DNA of 5,524 nt from assembly GCA_002501695.1 (NCBI GenBank), contig DANZ01000109.1:1-5524 (forward strand), written 5' to 3'. The notes beneath the pieces are model-generated. The model ran no database searches. It had not been told where the DNA came from and worked only from the letters and a program-made list of their open reading frames with translations. The position numbers and the translations under genes are program-made. Origin of the DNA: Methanolobus sp. UBA474. GTDB lineage: Archaea; Halobacteriota; Methanosarcinia; Methanosarcinales; Methanosarcinaceae. The stretch's first letter is position 1; the number at the start of each line of letters is the position of its first letter. Below, piece by piece: positions 1 to 4,953 of the stretch.

Positions 1-488
1 CCCACGGTCAGCAGGATAGACATTTTGCGCCATTCCTCAGGAGATCCCAGGTTGTAGATACAGGATACGCTGGATACGACGATCACATCGCGGCGCTCAA
101 GCAGTGACCTTGTGGCCGACAGGCGCAGCCTGTCTATCTCCTCATTGATGGAAGCGTCCTTTTCGATATAAGTGTCCGTTGTAGGAAGATAGGCCTCCGG
201 CTGGTAATAATCATAATAACTTACGAAGTACTCCACTGCGTTGTCCGGGAAGAACTCACGGAACTCGGAGTAGAGCTGTGCGGCGAGGGTCTTGTTATGT
301 GCTATTACAAGCGTAGGCATCTGCACATTCTGGATGATGTTCGCCACAGTGAATGTCTTACCGGATCCCGTGACACCCAGCAATGTCTGATGTTTCATGT
401 TTTTACCAATACCCTCGGTCAGCCGGGCTATAGCTTCAGGCTGGTCACCTTTTGGCTCGTAGTCGGATACAAGTTTGAACTGGCGCAT
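1..488 (-). CDS. uvrB: UvrABC system protein B, N-terminal part (cut by window edge)
   Basis: UvrB is the damage-verifying helicase-like subunit of nucleotide excision repair. It is loaded by UvrA and hands damaged DNA to UvrC in the cytoplasm. I translated 162 codons from an ATG at 488. Visible are the N-terminal SDYEPKGDQPEAI block (residues 8-20), Walker A GVTGSGKT (38-45), motif Ia AHNKTLAAQL (63-72), and the aromatic-rich beta-hairpin that clamps DNA (about 91-115, starting YYDYYQPEAY). SSVSCIYNLGSP follows at 139-150. The family is usually about 650-680 residues, so roughly three quarters lies beyond the left edge. The ATG is the only good start: no other start codon lies in frame before the upstream stop. 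There is no Shine-Dalgarno, and a TATA box sits about 23 nt upstream, so the mRNA may be leaderless. It follows the DUF131 genes on the same strand after 146 nt and probably has its own promoter. Methanogen uvrABC genes are generally regarded as acquired from bacteria. Confidence 0.97.
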   Translation of the reverse strand, partial: MRQFKLVSDYEPKGDQPEAIARLTEGIGKNMKHQTLLGVTGSGKTFTVANIIQNVQMPTLVIAHNKTLAAQLYSEFREFFPDNAVEYFVSYYDYYQPEAYLPTTDTYIEKDASINEEIDRLRLSATRSLLERRDVIVVSSVSCIYNLGSPEEWRKMSILLTV

Positions 489-511
489 TAACTGTAATAT
501 TGGACTGAACC

Positions 512-519
512 TGTATAAA
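512..519 (-). promoter_or_regulatory. Probable TATA box of uvrB
   Basis: The minus strand reads TTTATACA, with its centre about 28 nt before the uvrB ATG. Archaeal transcription normally starts about 25-27 nt after the TATA centre, which would place the start at or within a few bases of the ATG. With no Shine-Dalgarno visible, a leaderless uvrB transcript is the simplest reading. This is inferred from spacing only. Confidence 0.5.
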
Positions 520-565
520 CATGTTCACAACGGAAGAGCATATTCATTCCATCTTCCCGCAGCAC

Positions 566-593
566 TGAAAACAGCCCAACATGATCACAGGCT
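566..593 (-). terminator. Possible weak terminator after the DUF131 genes
   Basis: As minus-strand RNA, 593-573 can fold into a 6-bp stem (AGCCTG with TGGGCT, two G-U pairs) with a 9-nt loop, followed by TGTTTTC. The wobble pairs work only in minus-strand RNA. The stem is short and the U tract poor, so this is a tentative end point for the Q-rich/DUF131 operon ahead of uvrB. An alternative 6-bp hairpin (GGAAGA with TCTTCC) lies nearer to uvrB, within about 531-557. Confidence 0.25.
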
Positions 594-634
594 CACCACT
601 GAGACAGCCTATGACATGAATGATCAAAGCAGGA

Positions 635-889
635 TCAAAGTAAGGAGAGCAGGAAGGTCAGCAGGAAATATGCCCCCATCAGCACCAGAGCAAGCAATAT
701 CAGTACCTTTACGCTTCCGGGGTCTGAGCCAATGATAATGGGGATCGGGCCAAGCATTATGATCCCACCGCCTCTGACCTTTGTTTTTGAGGCGCCGCCA
801 TTGCTAAACATAGAGCCGATGCTCCCTACCAGGATCAACACGAAGCCCAGGAAAATAATGGATATTCCTGCATATATGAGCAAGGACAT
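635..889 (-). CDS. DUF131 (TIGR00304-type) small membrane protein, second copy
   Basis: This is an 84-residue integral membrane protein of the archaeal DUF131 family, whose function is unknown. It has a first hydrophobic segment at about residues 3-25, a short polar stretch with the only lysines and arginine before the motif (35-39), then the family signature GGIIMLGPIPIIIGSDPG (41-58), and a second membrane segment at about 61-82. I chose the ATG at 889 rather than an extension to 946. The extension adds a Cys/Arg-rich, non-family N-terminus and overlaps the upstream gene, while the 889 ATG has a strong Shine-Dalgarno (AGGAGAG) 7 nt upstream. The start overlaps the stop of the preceding paralogue by one base (TAATG), so translation is probably coupled. 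Like its neighbour it carries the GPIPI motif, so the pair looks like an old tandem duplication. No catalytic residues are apparent. Confidence 0.88.
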   Translation of the reverse strand: MSLLIYAGISIIFLGFVLILVGSIGSMFSNGGASKTKVRGGGIIMLGPIPIIIGSDPGSVKVLILLALVLMGAYFLLTFLLSLL

Positions 890-1128
890 TATCGGACTCT
901 CCTGAACACGAACAGGTACACAAGCGCAAGTACAACGCCTGCCCACAGCATCGCAGAGGTGATCCCGGGCGAGGAGCCAAATGCTATCGGGATCGGGCCG
1001 ACCAGAATAAGGCCGCCGAACTCACCACTGGTCCCGCCGGCAGAGAGCAGCATGCCCAGGAACACAAGTATAAAACCGATGAATACCAGGATAATGCCTG
1101 TTTTGAGGGCATTTTGAGAAAAGCTCAT
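889..1128 (-). CDS. DUF131 (TIGR00304-type) small membrane protein, first copy
   Basis: This is a 79-residue membrane protein of the same uncharacterised archaeal family as the gene that follows it. It has a hydrophobic segment at about residues 10-28, a glycine-rich turn (GGTSGEFGG, 31-39), the family signature GLILVGPIPIAFGSSPG (39-55), a second membrane segment at about 58-75, and a basic tail (RRVR) that suggests a cytoplasmic C-terminus. It starts 25 nt after the stop codon of the Q-rich winged-helix gene, on the same strand, so the three genes probably form one operon. I see no strong Shine-Dalgarno before this ATG; the few bases upstream read CCTGAACT. The ATG is nevertheless the natural start, because the family's hydrophobic N-terminus begins right after it. 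Function is unknown; nothing visible suggests transport or enzymatic activity. Confidence 0.88.
   Translation of the reverse strand: MSFSQNALKTGIILVFIGFILVFLGMLLSAGGTSGEFGGLILVGPIPIAFGSSPGITSAMLWAGVVLALVYLFVFRRVR
897..903 (-). promoter_or_regulatory. Shine-Dalgarno deciding the start of the second DUF131 gene
   Basis: The minus strand reads AGGAGAG, 7 nt before the ATG at 889. It lies inside the 3' end of the upstream paralogue. It supports the 889 start and coupled translation over the longer open frame. Confidence 0.7.
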
Positions 1129-1153
1129 AGTTCAGGATATGTCACGGTCTGAT

Positions 1154-2044
1154 TTAACCATATTCCAGGGAATTCCTGTGAAACTGTGGCATACCTGCCT
1201 GAACCTGGACCGGCACACGCGGACTGTCGGCCTCATCGCCAACATACCTGTACTCGCGCTGGGTCCTGTTACCACGCCTCTCAAGCAGGGTCTTTTGGTA
1301 CATCCTTGAAAGGTATGTAGAGACTGTGCTCTGTTTTATACTGCCGTATATCCTCTCGTATTGATGCTGGACATCCTGCGAGGAGAACCAGACACGCGGG
1401 TACTCATATTTCAGAAAGAGCTCGAGCCTTTCGTTGATCGTGAGAGAGGAATCATTCATCCTTTCCTGTAAGCTCGCGGTACGCCCACGCGTCCGAACAG
1501 TGCTCGTGCCCGGCCCCTGTTGTCCGGAAGGCATTACATCTGGAACAGCCGGCTGGATCGGTGGGCAGTGGAGTGACTGTTGGGGGTTGATAGTGGATAT
1601 AGGCTGAGCCGGCTGTCCATAGTACTGATACGGGGCCACCGCAGGAGGTTGATAATATTGATACTGCTGCTGATATGGAGATTGTTGCTGTTGATACTGC
1701 TGTTGTTGATATTGCTGATACTGCGCCTGTTGCTGGGGCTGTTGCGAGTGAACAGGCTGCTGCATAGCCTGCTGCTGTTGCGGGAACGGCTGTGACATTA
1801 AAGGCTGCTGAACAAAATTAGGAGCCGGACCGGTTATTATCGGACCCGGTACAGCGTTGGAATTGACAGAAGTAGAATTAACAGTTTTATGTGAGTAAGC
1901 AGACGAAGGTTCGGCGTACTTTGGGTTCTCGTCCTCAATTGAGTCAATGAATGCAAGGAGGCACCGTTTCCAGTGCTTCCCGCCAAACTCGACATTTGTG
2001 CTCTCAATGCCATCTTCGTCGATGATCTCAAGCCGAACCTTCAT
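1154..2044 (-). CDS. Putative winged-helix DNA-binding protein with long Gln/Tyr-rich (prion-like) linker
   Basis: I do not recognise a named family. From the ATG at 2044 it has 296 residues in three parts. The first is a small folded-looking N-terminal segment (about 1-45, beginning MKVRLEIIDEDG). The second is a stretch with no Asp, Glu, Lys or Arg (54-168), whose core (79-156) has 35 Gln and 10 Tyr in 78 residues, plus many Pro. The third is a C-terminal segment (about 190-269) with winged-helix features: helix TINERLELFLKYEYP, helix SSQDVQHQYERIYG, a candidate recognition helix KQSTVSTYLSRMYQ (237-250), and a basic Arg-rich wing (LLERRGNRTQREYRYV). A role as transcription regulator is inferred. 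The start at 2044 is preferred because GAGG lies 7 nt upstream. An in-frame ATG at 2086 and a TTG at 2119 would add 14 or 25 residues (repeated MSEGxNG motif) but lack a Shine-Dalgarno. It is first in an apparent operon with two DUF131 membrane proteins. Confidence 0.8.
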   Translation of the reverse strand: MKVRLEIIDEDGIESTNVEFGGKHWKRCLLAFIDSIEDENPKYAEPSSAYSHKTVNSTSVNSNAVPGPIITGPAPNFVQQPLMSQPFPQQQQAMQQPVHSQQPQQQAQYQQYQQQQYQQQQSPYQQQYQYYQPPAVAPYQYYGQPAQPISTINPQQSLHCPPIQPAVPDVMPSGQQGPGTSTVRTRGRTASLQERMNDSSLTINERLELFLKYEYPRVWFSSQDVQHQYERIYGSIKQSTVSTYLSRMYQKTLLERRGNRTQREYRYVGDEADSPRVPVQVQAGMPQFHRNSLEYG

Positions 2045-2066
2045 CTTTTTGCCTCTTTTTGCAGAT

Positions 2067-2119
2067 CCATTCATCCCCTCAGACATATGGATTCGCAAAC
2101 CATTTATCCCCTCAGACAA
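2067..2119 (-). repeat. Duplicated 20-nt element before the Q-rich gene
   Basis: Two 20-nt units on the minus strand (2119-2100 and 2086-2067) match at 18 of 20 bases. They share the core TGTCTGAGGGGAT and are offset by 33 nt, which is 11 codons. If translated they give a repeated (M/L)SEG(I/M)NG. If the gene starts at 2044, both units lie in its 5' leader and could be a regulator or RNA-binding site. The in-frame spacing fits either reading. Confidence 0.6.
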
Positions 2120-2213
2120 TGGTTGCTCGTTTAATCTTGATCTGTTATTGCGTTAACACATCCGGAACACTTTGTTGCGTTGTGCCTTGCAATTACTTAA
2201 ATGGGAGTAATAA

Positions 2214-2222
2214 TATATAAAT
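2214..2222 (-). promoter_or_regulatory. Candidate TATA box of the Q-rich/DUF131 operon
   Basis: The minus strand reads ATTTATATA. Transcription would begin near 2190, giving a leader of about 145 nt to the ATG at 2044, or about 105 nt to the ATG at 2086. Long leaders are common in Methanosarcina relatives. The duplicated 20-nt element would lie inside this leader. Confidence 0.45.
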
Positions 2223-2463
2223 CTTTTCTTTTATTTCAGTGCTCATATGTTTTAAGCAGAATTTAAGGCTTATAAAGTCCTCTTTTATATTTTAGAGAGA
2301 TTAATACAGCCAAATCATCCTGTGAACAATTTAATAACTGCAAGTCATGCTAGATAAATATTTGTTTTTACTTCTATTGAAGCATTAATATCTCAGTTTA
2401 AGAAGCAAATACAGCATTAAAGCTCTTGTTTCTACAATAAAGCCCCATTACCCCTTAAAATAG

Positions 2464-2493
2464 GTATAAAACAGAGAATATGTATAAAAACAG
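2464..2493 (+). repeat. Repeated GTATAAA(A)ACAG, possible upstream pan promoters
   Basis: GTATAAAACAG (2464-2474) and GTATAAAAACAG (2482-2493) form a direct repeat offset by 18 nt. Each contains a good archaeal TATA core. If used, transcripts would start near 2495-2515 and carry leaders of roughly 115-135 nt before pan. They may instead be a duplicated regulator site. Confidence 0.35.
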
Positions 2494-2598
2494 TGTTTTA
2501 TGTGAAAGGCCAAACTACATTATAATGAGAAAGGACCATCGCATATTATCAGCATCAGGAGCTTTTTACGTATGAATATTGTTTAGATCATAGTTTAG

Positions 2599-2607
2599 TT
2601 TATATTA
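2599..2607 (+). promoter_or_regulatory. Probable proximal TATA box of pan
   Basis: TTTATATTA is centred about 28 nt before the pan ATG. Standard archaeal spacing would start the RNA at or within a few bases of the ATG. With no Shine-Dalgarno upstream, this suggests a leaderless mRNA. Confidence 0.5.
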
Positions 2608-2630
2608 GATGGTGCGTATAGTATGCCCCT

Positions 2631-3869
2631 ATGTCTAACAGTAGTGCCGAATCACCGGCTGACACTAAGGATCCAAAACTGGCTGCTCATTCTCAACCAG
2701 ATGAGGTTAATAAAAGGGATGTGGAGTCATTACTGCAAGAGATCGAGATACTGAAGGTCAATAATGAGAACATGCGTGCAAAACTCCTTGAGGCAAGCAT
2801 GATGGCTAACAGTTACCTGGATGAGTCAGGTAAACTCAAAAAACAGATCGAGCAGTTGACAAGGCCACCCCTGTTCATTGCAAGTGTCATGGAGATCGAT
2901 AAAGACATGGCACTCATAAGGCAGCACGGGAACAACCAGGAAGTCGTGACAAAGGTCCCCGTACATTTCCAGGGAGAATTACAGGCAGGAATGAGAGTAT
3001 GCGTGAATGCCGCATTCTCCATCGTATCTATAATAAGCAGGGCTGCTGATGTGCGCGCACAGGTAATGGAGCTGATCACATCACCCGGCATAGACTATGA
3101 TATGATAGGCGGGCTTGATGATGTACTTAAAGAGGTCATTGAATCCGTAGAGTTGCCCCTGCTGGAGCCTGAGCTCTTTGAGCGTATAGGTATCGAGCCA
3201 CCCACCGGCGTACTGCTCTACGGGGCTCCGGGTACAGGAAAAACACTTATCGCAAAGGCAGTGGCATCCCGTGCGCAGGCAACCTTCATACGCATGTCGG
3301 GTTCAGACCTAATCCAGAAGTTCGTAGGAGAGGGTGCGCGGCTTGTCAAGGACGTGTTCCAGATGGCCCGCGATAAAGCACCAACCATCCTGTTCATAGA
3401 CGAGATAGATGCAGTGGGCGGTATGCGTACACACGACGGCACGACAGGCTCGGCAGAGGTAAACAGGACCATGCTGCAGTTGCTTGCCGAGATGGACGGT
3501 TTTGATGCAACAAACAATGTGAAGATCATTGCCGCAACCAACCGTATAGACCTGCTCGATCCGGCACTACTGCGTCCTGGACGCTTTGACCGTGTGATAG
3601 AGGTCCCGCTACCCGATGAACAGGGACGCATAGAGATCCTGAAGATACACACCCGCAAGATGAAACTTGCTGCTGACGTGGACTTTGAGAAGATGGCAAA
3701 AATGACCGCCAGCCTTAGCGGCGCCGACATCAAGGTGATCACAAAGGAGGCCGGCATGTTCGTACTCAGAAGGCGCGGCACTGAGATAACCATGAAGGAT
3801 CTGACCGATGCCTATGACAAGGTGGTCTCGGAAGAAGAGAATAATATCCCTCACGGTATGTTTGCCTGA
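2631..3869 (+). CDS. pan: Proteasome-activating nucleotidase (PAN), AAA+ ATPase
   Basis: PAN is the archaeal homologue of the eukaryotic 26S Rpt ATPases. A hexamer docks on the 20S proteasome, unfolds substrates with ATP and threads them into the core. The 412 residues show all parts: a polar N-terminal tail (1-25), a coiled coil (about 26-77), an OB-fold region after the RPP turn (about 80-140), and one AAA+ module with Walker A GAPGTGKT (198-205), aromatic pore loop KFVGEG (230-235), Walker B LFIDEID (254-260), sensor-1 Asn304 in AATNR, and arginine fingers Arg315 and Arg318 in LLRPGRFD. The C-terminal helical subdomain includes LSGADIK (362-368). The last three residues, MFA, fit the hydrophobic-aromatic-X docking tail with Phe in place of the usual Tyr. 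The ATG is fixed by an in-frame TAG 12 nt upstream. It stands alone on this strand, with its own promoter and a hairpin over its stop codon. Proteasome core genes are not in the window. Confidence 0.97.
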   Translation: MSNSSAESPADTKDPKLAAHSQPDEVNKRDVESLLQEIEILKVNNENMRAKLLEASMMANSYLDESGKLKKQIEQLTRPPLFIASVMEIDKDMALIRQHGNNQEVVTKVPVHFQGELQAGMRVCVNAAFSIVSIISRAADVRAQVMELITSPGIDYDMIGGLDDVLKEVIESVELPLLEPELFERIGIEPPTGVLLYGAPGTGKTLIAKAVASRAQATFIRMSGSDLIQKFVGEGARLVKDVFQMARDKAPTILFIDEIDAVGGMRTHDGTTGSAEVNRTMLQLLAEMDGFDATNNVKIIAATNRIDLLDPALLRPGRFDRVIEVPLPDEQGRIEILKIHTRKMKLAADVDFEKMAKMTASLSGADIKVITKEAGMFVLRRRGTEITMKDLTDAYDKVVSEEENNIPHGMFA

Positions 3870-3896
3870 AACAAACATACCCTCACCTTATTTTAA
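3855..3896 (+). terminator. Hairpin terminator of pan, enclosing its stop codon
   Basis: A perfect 10-bp stem, GGTATGTTTG (3855-3864) with CAAACATACC (3872-3881), closes a 7-nt loop that contains the TGA stop (3867-3869). A T-rich stretch (CTTATTTTAAC) follows. It probably ends or protects the 3' end of the pan mRNA; the stem uses the last three sense codons. Confidence 0.6.
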
Positions 3897-3910
3897 CGAA
3901 AGGTTAATAT

Positions 3911-3918
3911 TCTATAAA
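3911..3918 (+). promoter_or_regulatory. Probable TATA box of tRNA-Glu
   Basis: TCTATAAA lies about 46 nt before the mature 5' end. A start about 26 nt downstream would give a precursor with a leader of roughly 20-25 nt for RNase P to remove. Confidence 0.5.
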
Positions 3919-3963
3919 CTACTTTCAGAGATGCTGTTAGGCCAAAGGTAACAGAAACAACTT

Positions 3964-4041
3964 GCTCCGATAGTGTAGCACGGCCAATCATGCAGGACTC
4001 TCACTCCTGCGACTCGGGTTCGAATCCCGATCGGAGCACCA
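3964..4041 (+). tRNA. tRNA-Glu, anticodon CTC
   Basis: It folds as a complete cloverleaf without an intron. The acceptor stem is GCTCCGA with TCGGAGC, the anticodon stem CAGGA with TCCTG, and the anticodon loop CTCTCAC with CTC at 4000-4002, which reads GAG. The T arm is TCGGG, TTCGAAT, CCCGA. The discriminator base is A (4038) and CCA is encoded (4039-4041). The D stem is weak (GTGT with TCAT), as in other archaeal tRNA-Glu, and the D loop holds GG. Gln-tRNA(Gln) in methanogens is made from mischarged Glu-tRNA(Gln), so the identity matters; the CTC anticodon assigns glutamate. Confidence 0.96.
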
Positions 4042-4045
4042 TTCC

Positions 4046-4051
4046 TTTTTT
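4046..4051 (+). terminator. T-run terminator after tRNA-Glu
   Basis: Six consecutive T residues start 4 nt after the encoded CCA. Archaeal RNA polymerase stops at such oligo-T tracts, so the tRNA is probably transcribed alone. Confidence 0.5.
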
Positions 4052-4102
4052 GAAATCCTGTTGATTCACTAATAATAAGTCCTATTTCCATTAAAGAGGG
4101 CT

Positions 4103-4157
4103 TAATAGATGCTTTTTGCTCAGGGTCCACCTATTCCTCAGTAAGGAGCATCTGTTA
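4103..4157 (+). other. Strong 55-nt stem-loop of unknown role
   Basis: Read as plus-strand RNA, 4103-4120 pairs with 4140-4157 over 18 bp. After one C-C mismatch, 4122-4125 pairs with 4135-4138, closing a 9-nt loop (TCCACCTAT). Of 22 pairs, 17 are Watson-Crick and five are G-U; in minus-strand RNA those five become A-C mismatches, which points to a plus-strand RNA. It lies beyond the tRNA T-run and upstream of the fmdE-like gene's likely TATA box. It could be a small RNA, a distal terminator, or a remnant of a palindromic element. No known family is recognised. Confidence 0.5.
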
Positions 4158-4193
4158 CAATATGACATTCTATTTTGGACGTATCATTTTCTT

Positions 4194-4276
4194 AAGTGTT
4201 ATGATTAAAAAGCTGTGAATTAATAGTTGTGCATCTATATAGTAAGCCATAACACGAAAAGTATTAAAAGTGTTAC
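4194..4276. repeat. AAGTGTTA repeats around the fmdE-like promoter
   Basis: AAGTGTTA occurs at 4194-4201 and 4268-4275, and an inverted copy, CATAACAC, at 4248-4255. The first copy and the inverted copy pair over 8 nt (GTGTTATG with CATAACAC). They flank the TATA box at 4235-4242, so they could be regulator sites. The words are short and the region AT-rich, so chance is possible. Confidence 0.3.
4235..4242 (+). promoter_or_regulatory. Candidate TATA box of the fmdE-like gene
   Basis: CTATATAG lies about 60 nt before the ATG at 4300. Transcription would start near 4264 and give a leader of about 35 nt, which contains the Shine-Dalgarno. Confidence 0.45.
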
Positions 4277-4290
4277 TTGCATTGAACTCC

Positions 4291-4295
4291 GTGAT
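4291..4295 (+). promoter_or_regulatory. Shine-Dalgarno deciding the fmdE-like start
   Basis: GTGAT, complementary to the archaeal 16S rRNA 3' end (ATCAC), ends 4 nt before the ATG at 4300. It supports that start over an in-frame GTG at 4270. Confidence 0.6.
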
Positions 4296-4299
4296 AATC

Positions 4300-4944
4300 A
4301 TGTGTGAAAAATGTTCAAATGAAGATACGACGATCCACCAGATTCCCTCTTTCGAGGAAGCTGCAAAGTTTCACGGCCATGTTTGCCCGGGACTTACCAT
4401 CGGTTACATCGCCGCAAAAGCAGCCATCGAGAAGCTTGATGCTGAAAGGGATATTGACGAGGAGCTTGTCACGATAGTCGAGAACGATGCCTGTGGAGTA
4501 GATGCCGTGCAGGTGCTTACAGGATGCACCATCGGCAAAGGCAACCTCATCTTCCGGGACCACGGAAAACAGGTATTCACCTTCATCTGCAGGGACAGCC
4601 GTAAAGCTGTAAGGGTCGCGCTTAAGGCAAGCTTCAACATCGATGCCATAGACCCGGAAGTAAGCAAGCTGCGTCCCAAAGTGATGTCAGGCACAGCTAC
4701 TGAAGAAGAAACAAAGGATTTCAGGAAGCGCATGGACGGAATATCCCATACTATGAGGCACACCCCTGTTGAAAAAATGTTTGATGTAAGATACGTTGAT
4801 GCTGAGATCCCGCAGAAGGCCAGGATATTTAACTCCCGGAAGTGTGCAAAATGCGGAGAGATGATGGCAGAATCCCGCGCCAGGGTACAGAACGGAGAAT
4901 TTGTCTGCATCCCGTGTTTTGAAGGATACACCAGAGGCTGGTAA
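4300..4944 (+). CDS. FmdE-family protein with C-terminal zinc ribbon
   Basis: It belongs to the family named after subunit E of formylmethanofuran dehydrogenase, the enzyme of the first step of CO2 reduction to methane. Subunit E itself has no proven catalytic role, and many members stand alone as metal-binding proteins. From the ATG at 4300 it has 214 residues. Family features are FHGHVCPG (24-31) with His25, His27 and Cys29 as likely metal ligands, VENDACGVDAVQVLTGC (60-76) with Cys65 and Cys76, and DHGKQVFTFICR (87-98). A C-terminal zinc ribbon follows, CAKC (182-185) and CIPC (203-206), of the sort often appended in methanogens. The protein also begins MCEKC, an extra CxxC at its very N-terminus. 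It has its own promoter and terminator and no other fmd/fwd subunit gene nearby, so membership in the dehydrogenase complex is not shown. An earlier GTG at 4270 would add 10 unconvincing residues. Confidence 0.92.
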   Translation: MCEKCSNEDTTIHQIPSFEEAAKFHGHVCPGLTIGYIAAKAAIEKLDAERDIDEELVTIVENDACGVDAVQVLTGCTIGKGNLIFRDHGKQVFTFICRDSRKAVRVALKASFNIDAIDPEVSKLRPKVMSGTATEEETKDFRKRMDGISHTMRHTPVEKMFDVRYVDAEIPQKARIFNSRKCAKCGEMMAESRARVQNGEFVCIPCFEGYTRGW

Positions 4945-4953
4945 GGTGAAGGG

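Larger units (their letters stand above)
2120..2630. other. AT-rich divergent spacer between the Q-rich operon and pan
   Basis: This holds no convincing gene. Both strands are full of stop codons and base composition is much more AT-rich than the flanking genes. It contains several TATA-like elements: TATATAAAT read on the minus strand at 2214-2222, GTATAAAACAG at 2464-2474 and GTATAAAAACAG at 2482-2493 on the plus strand, CTTATAAAG near 2270, and TTTATATTA at 2599-2607. There is a 10-bp palindrome CATTATAATG at 2518-2527. The span is much longer than two promoters need, so regulatory sites or a small RNA could be present, but I cannot demonstrate one. Confidence 0.6.

Noticed and set aside
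622..640. Direct repeat GATCAAAG (622-629 and 633-640) at the end of the second DUF131 gene
   Set aside because: Two 8-nt copies partly in coding sequence are too short to separate from chance.
475..735. Plus-strand open frame between uvrB and the DUF131 genes
   Set aside because: It starts with TTG, overlaps the ends of minus-strand genes, and has no recognisable protein features.
890..946. N-terminal extension of the second DUF131 gene to 946
   Set aside because: It would overlap the upstream paralogue, adds Cys/Arg-rich residues not typical of the family, and the 889 ATG has a strong Shine-Dalgarno.
1580..1795. Plus-strand Leu-rich open frame
   Set aside because: It is the antisense shadow of the Gln-rich tract (CAG/CAA read as CTG/TTG), with no independent support.
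3218..3793. Long minus-strand open frame inside pan
   Set aside because: It is antisense to conserved AAA+ coding sequence and has Ser/Arg-rich composition typical of shadow frames.
3912..4130. Minus-strand open frame over the tRNA region
   Set aside because: Its core (IGIRTRVAGVRVL) is the translated antisense of tRNA-Glu, a well-known annotation artefact.
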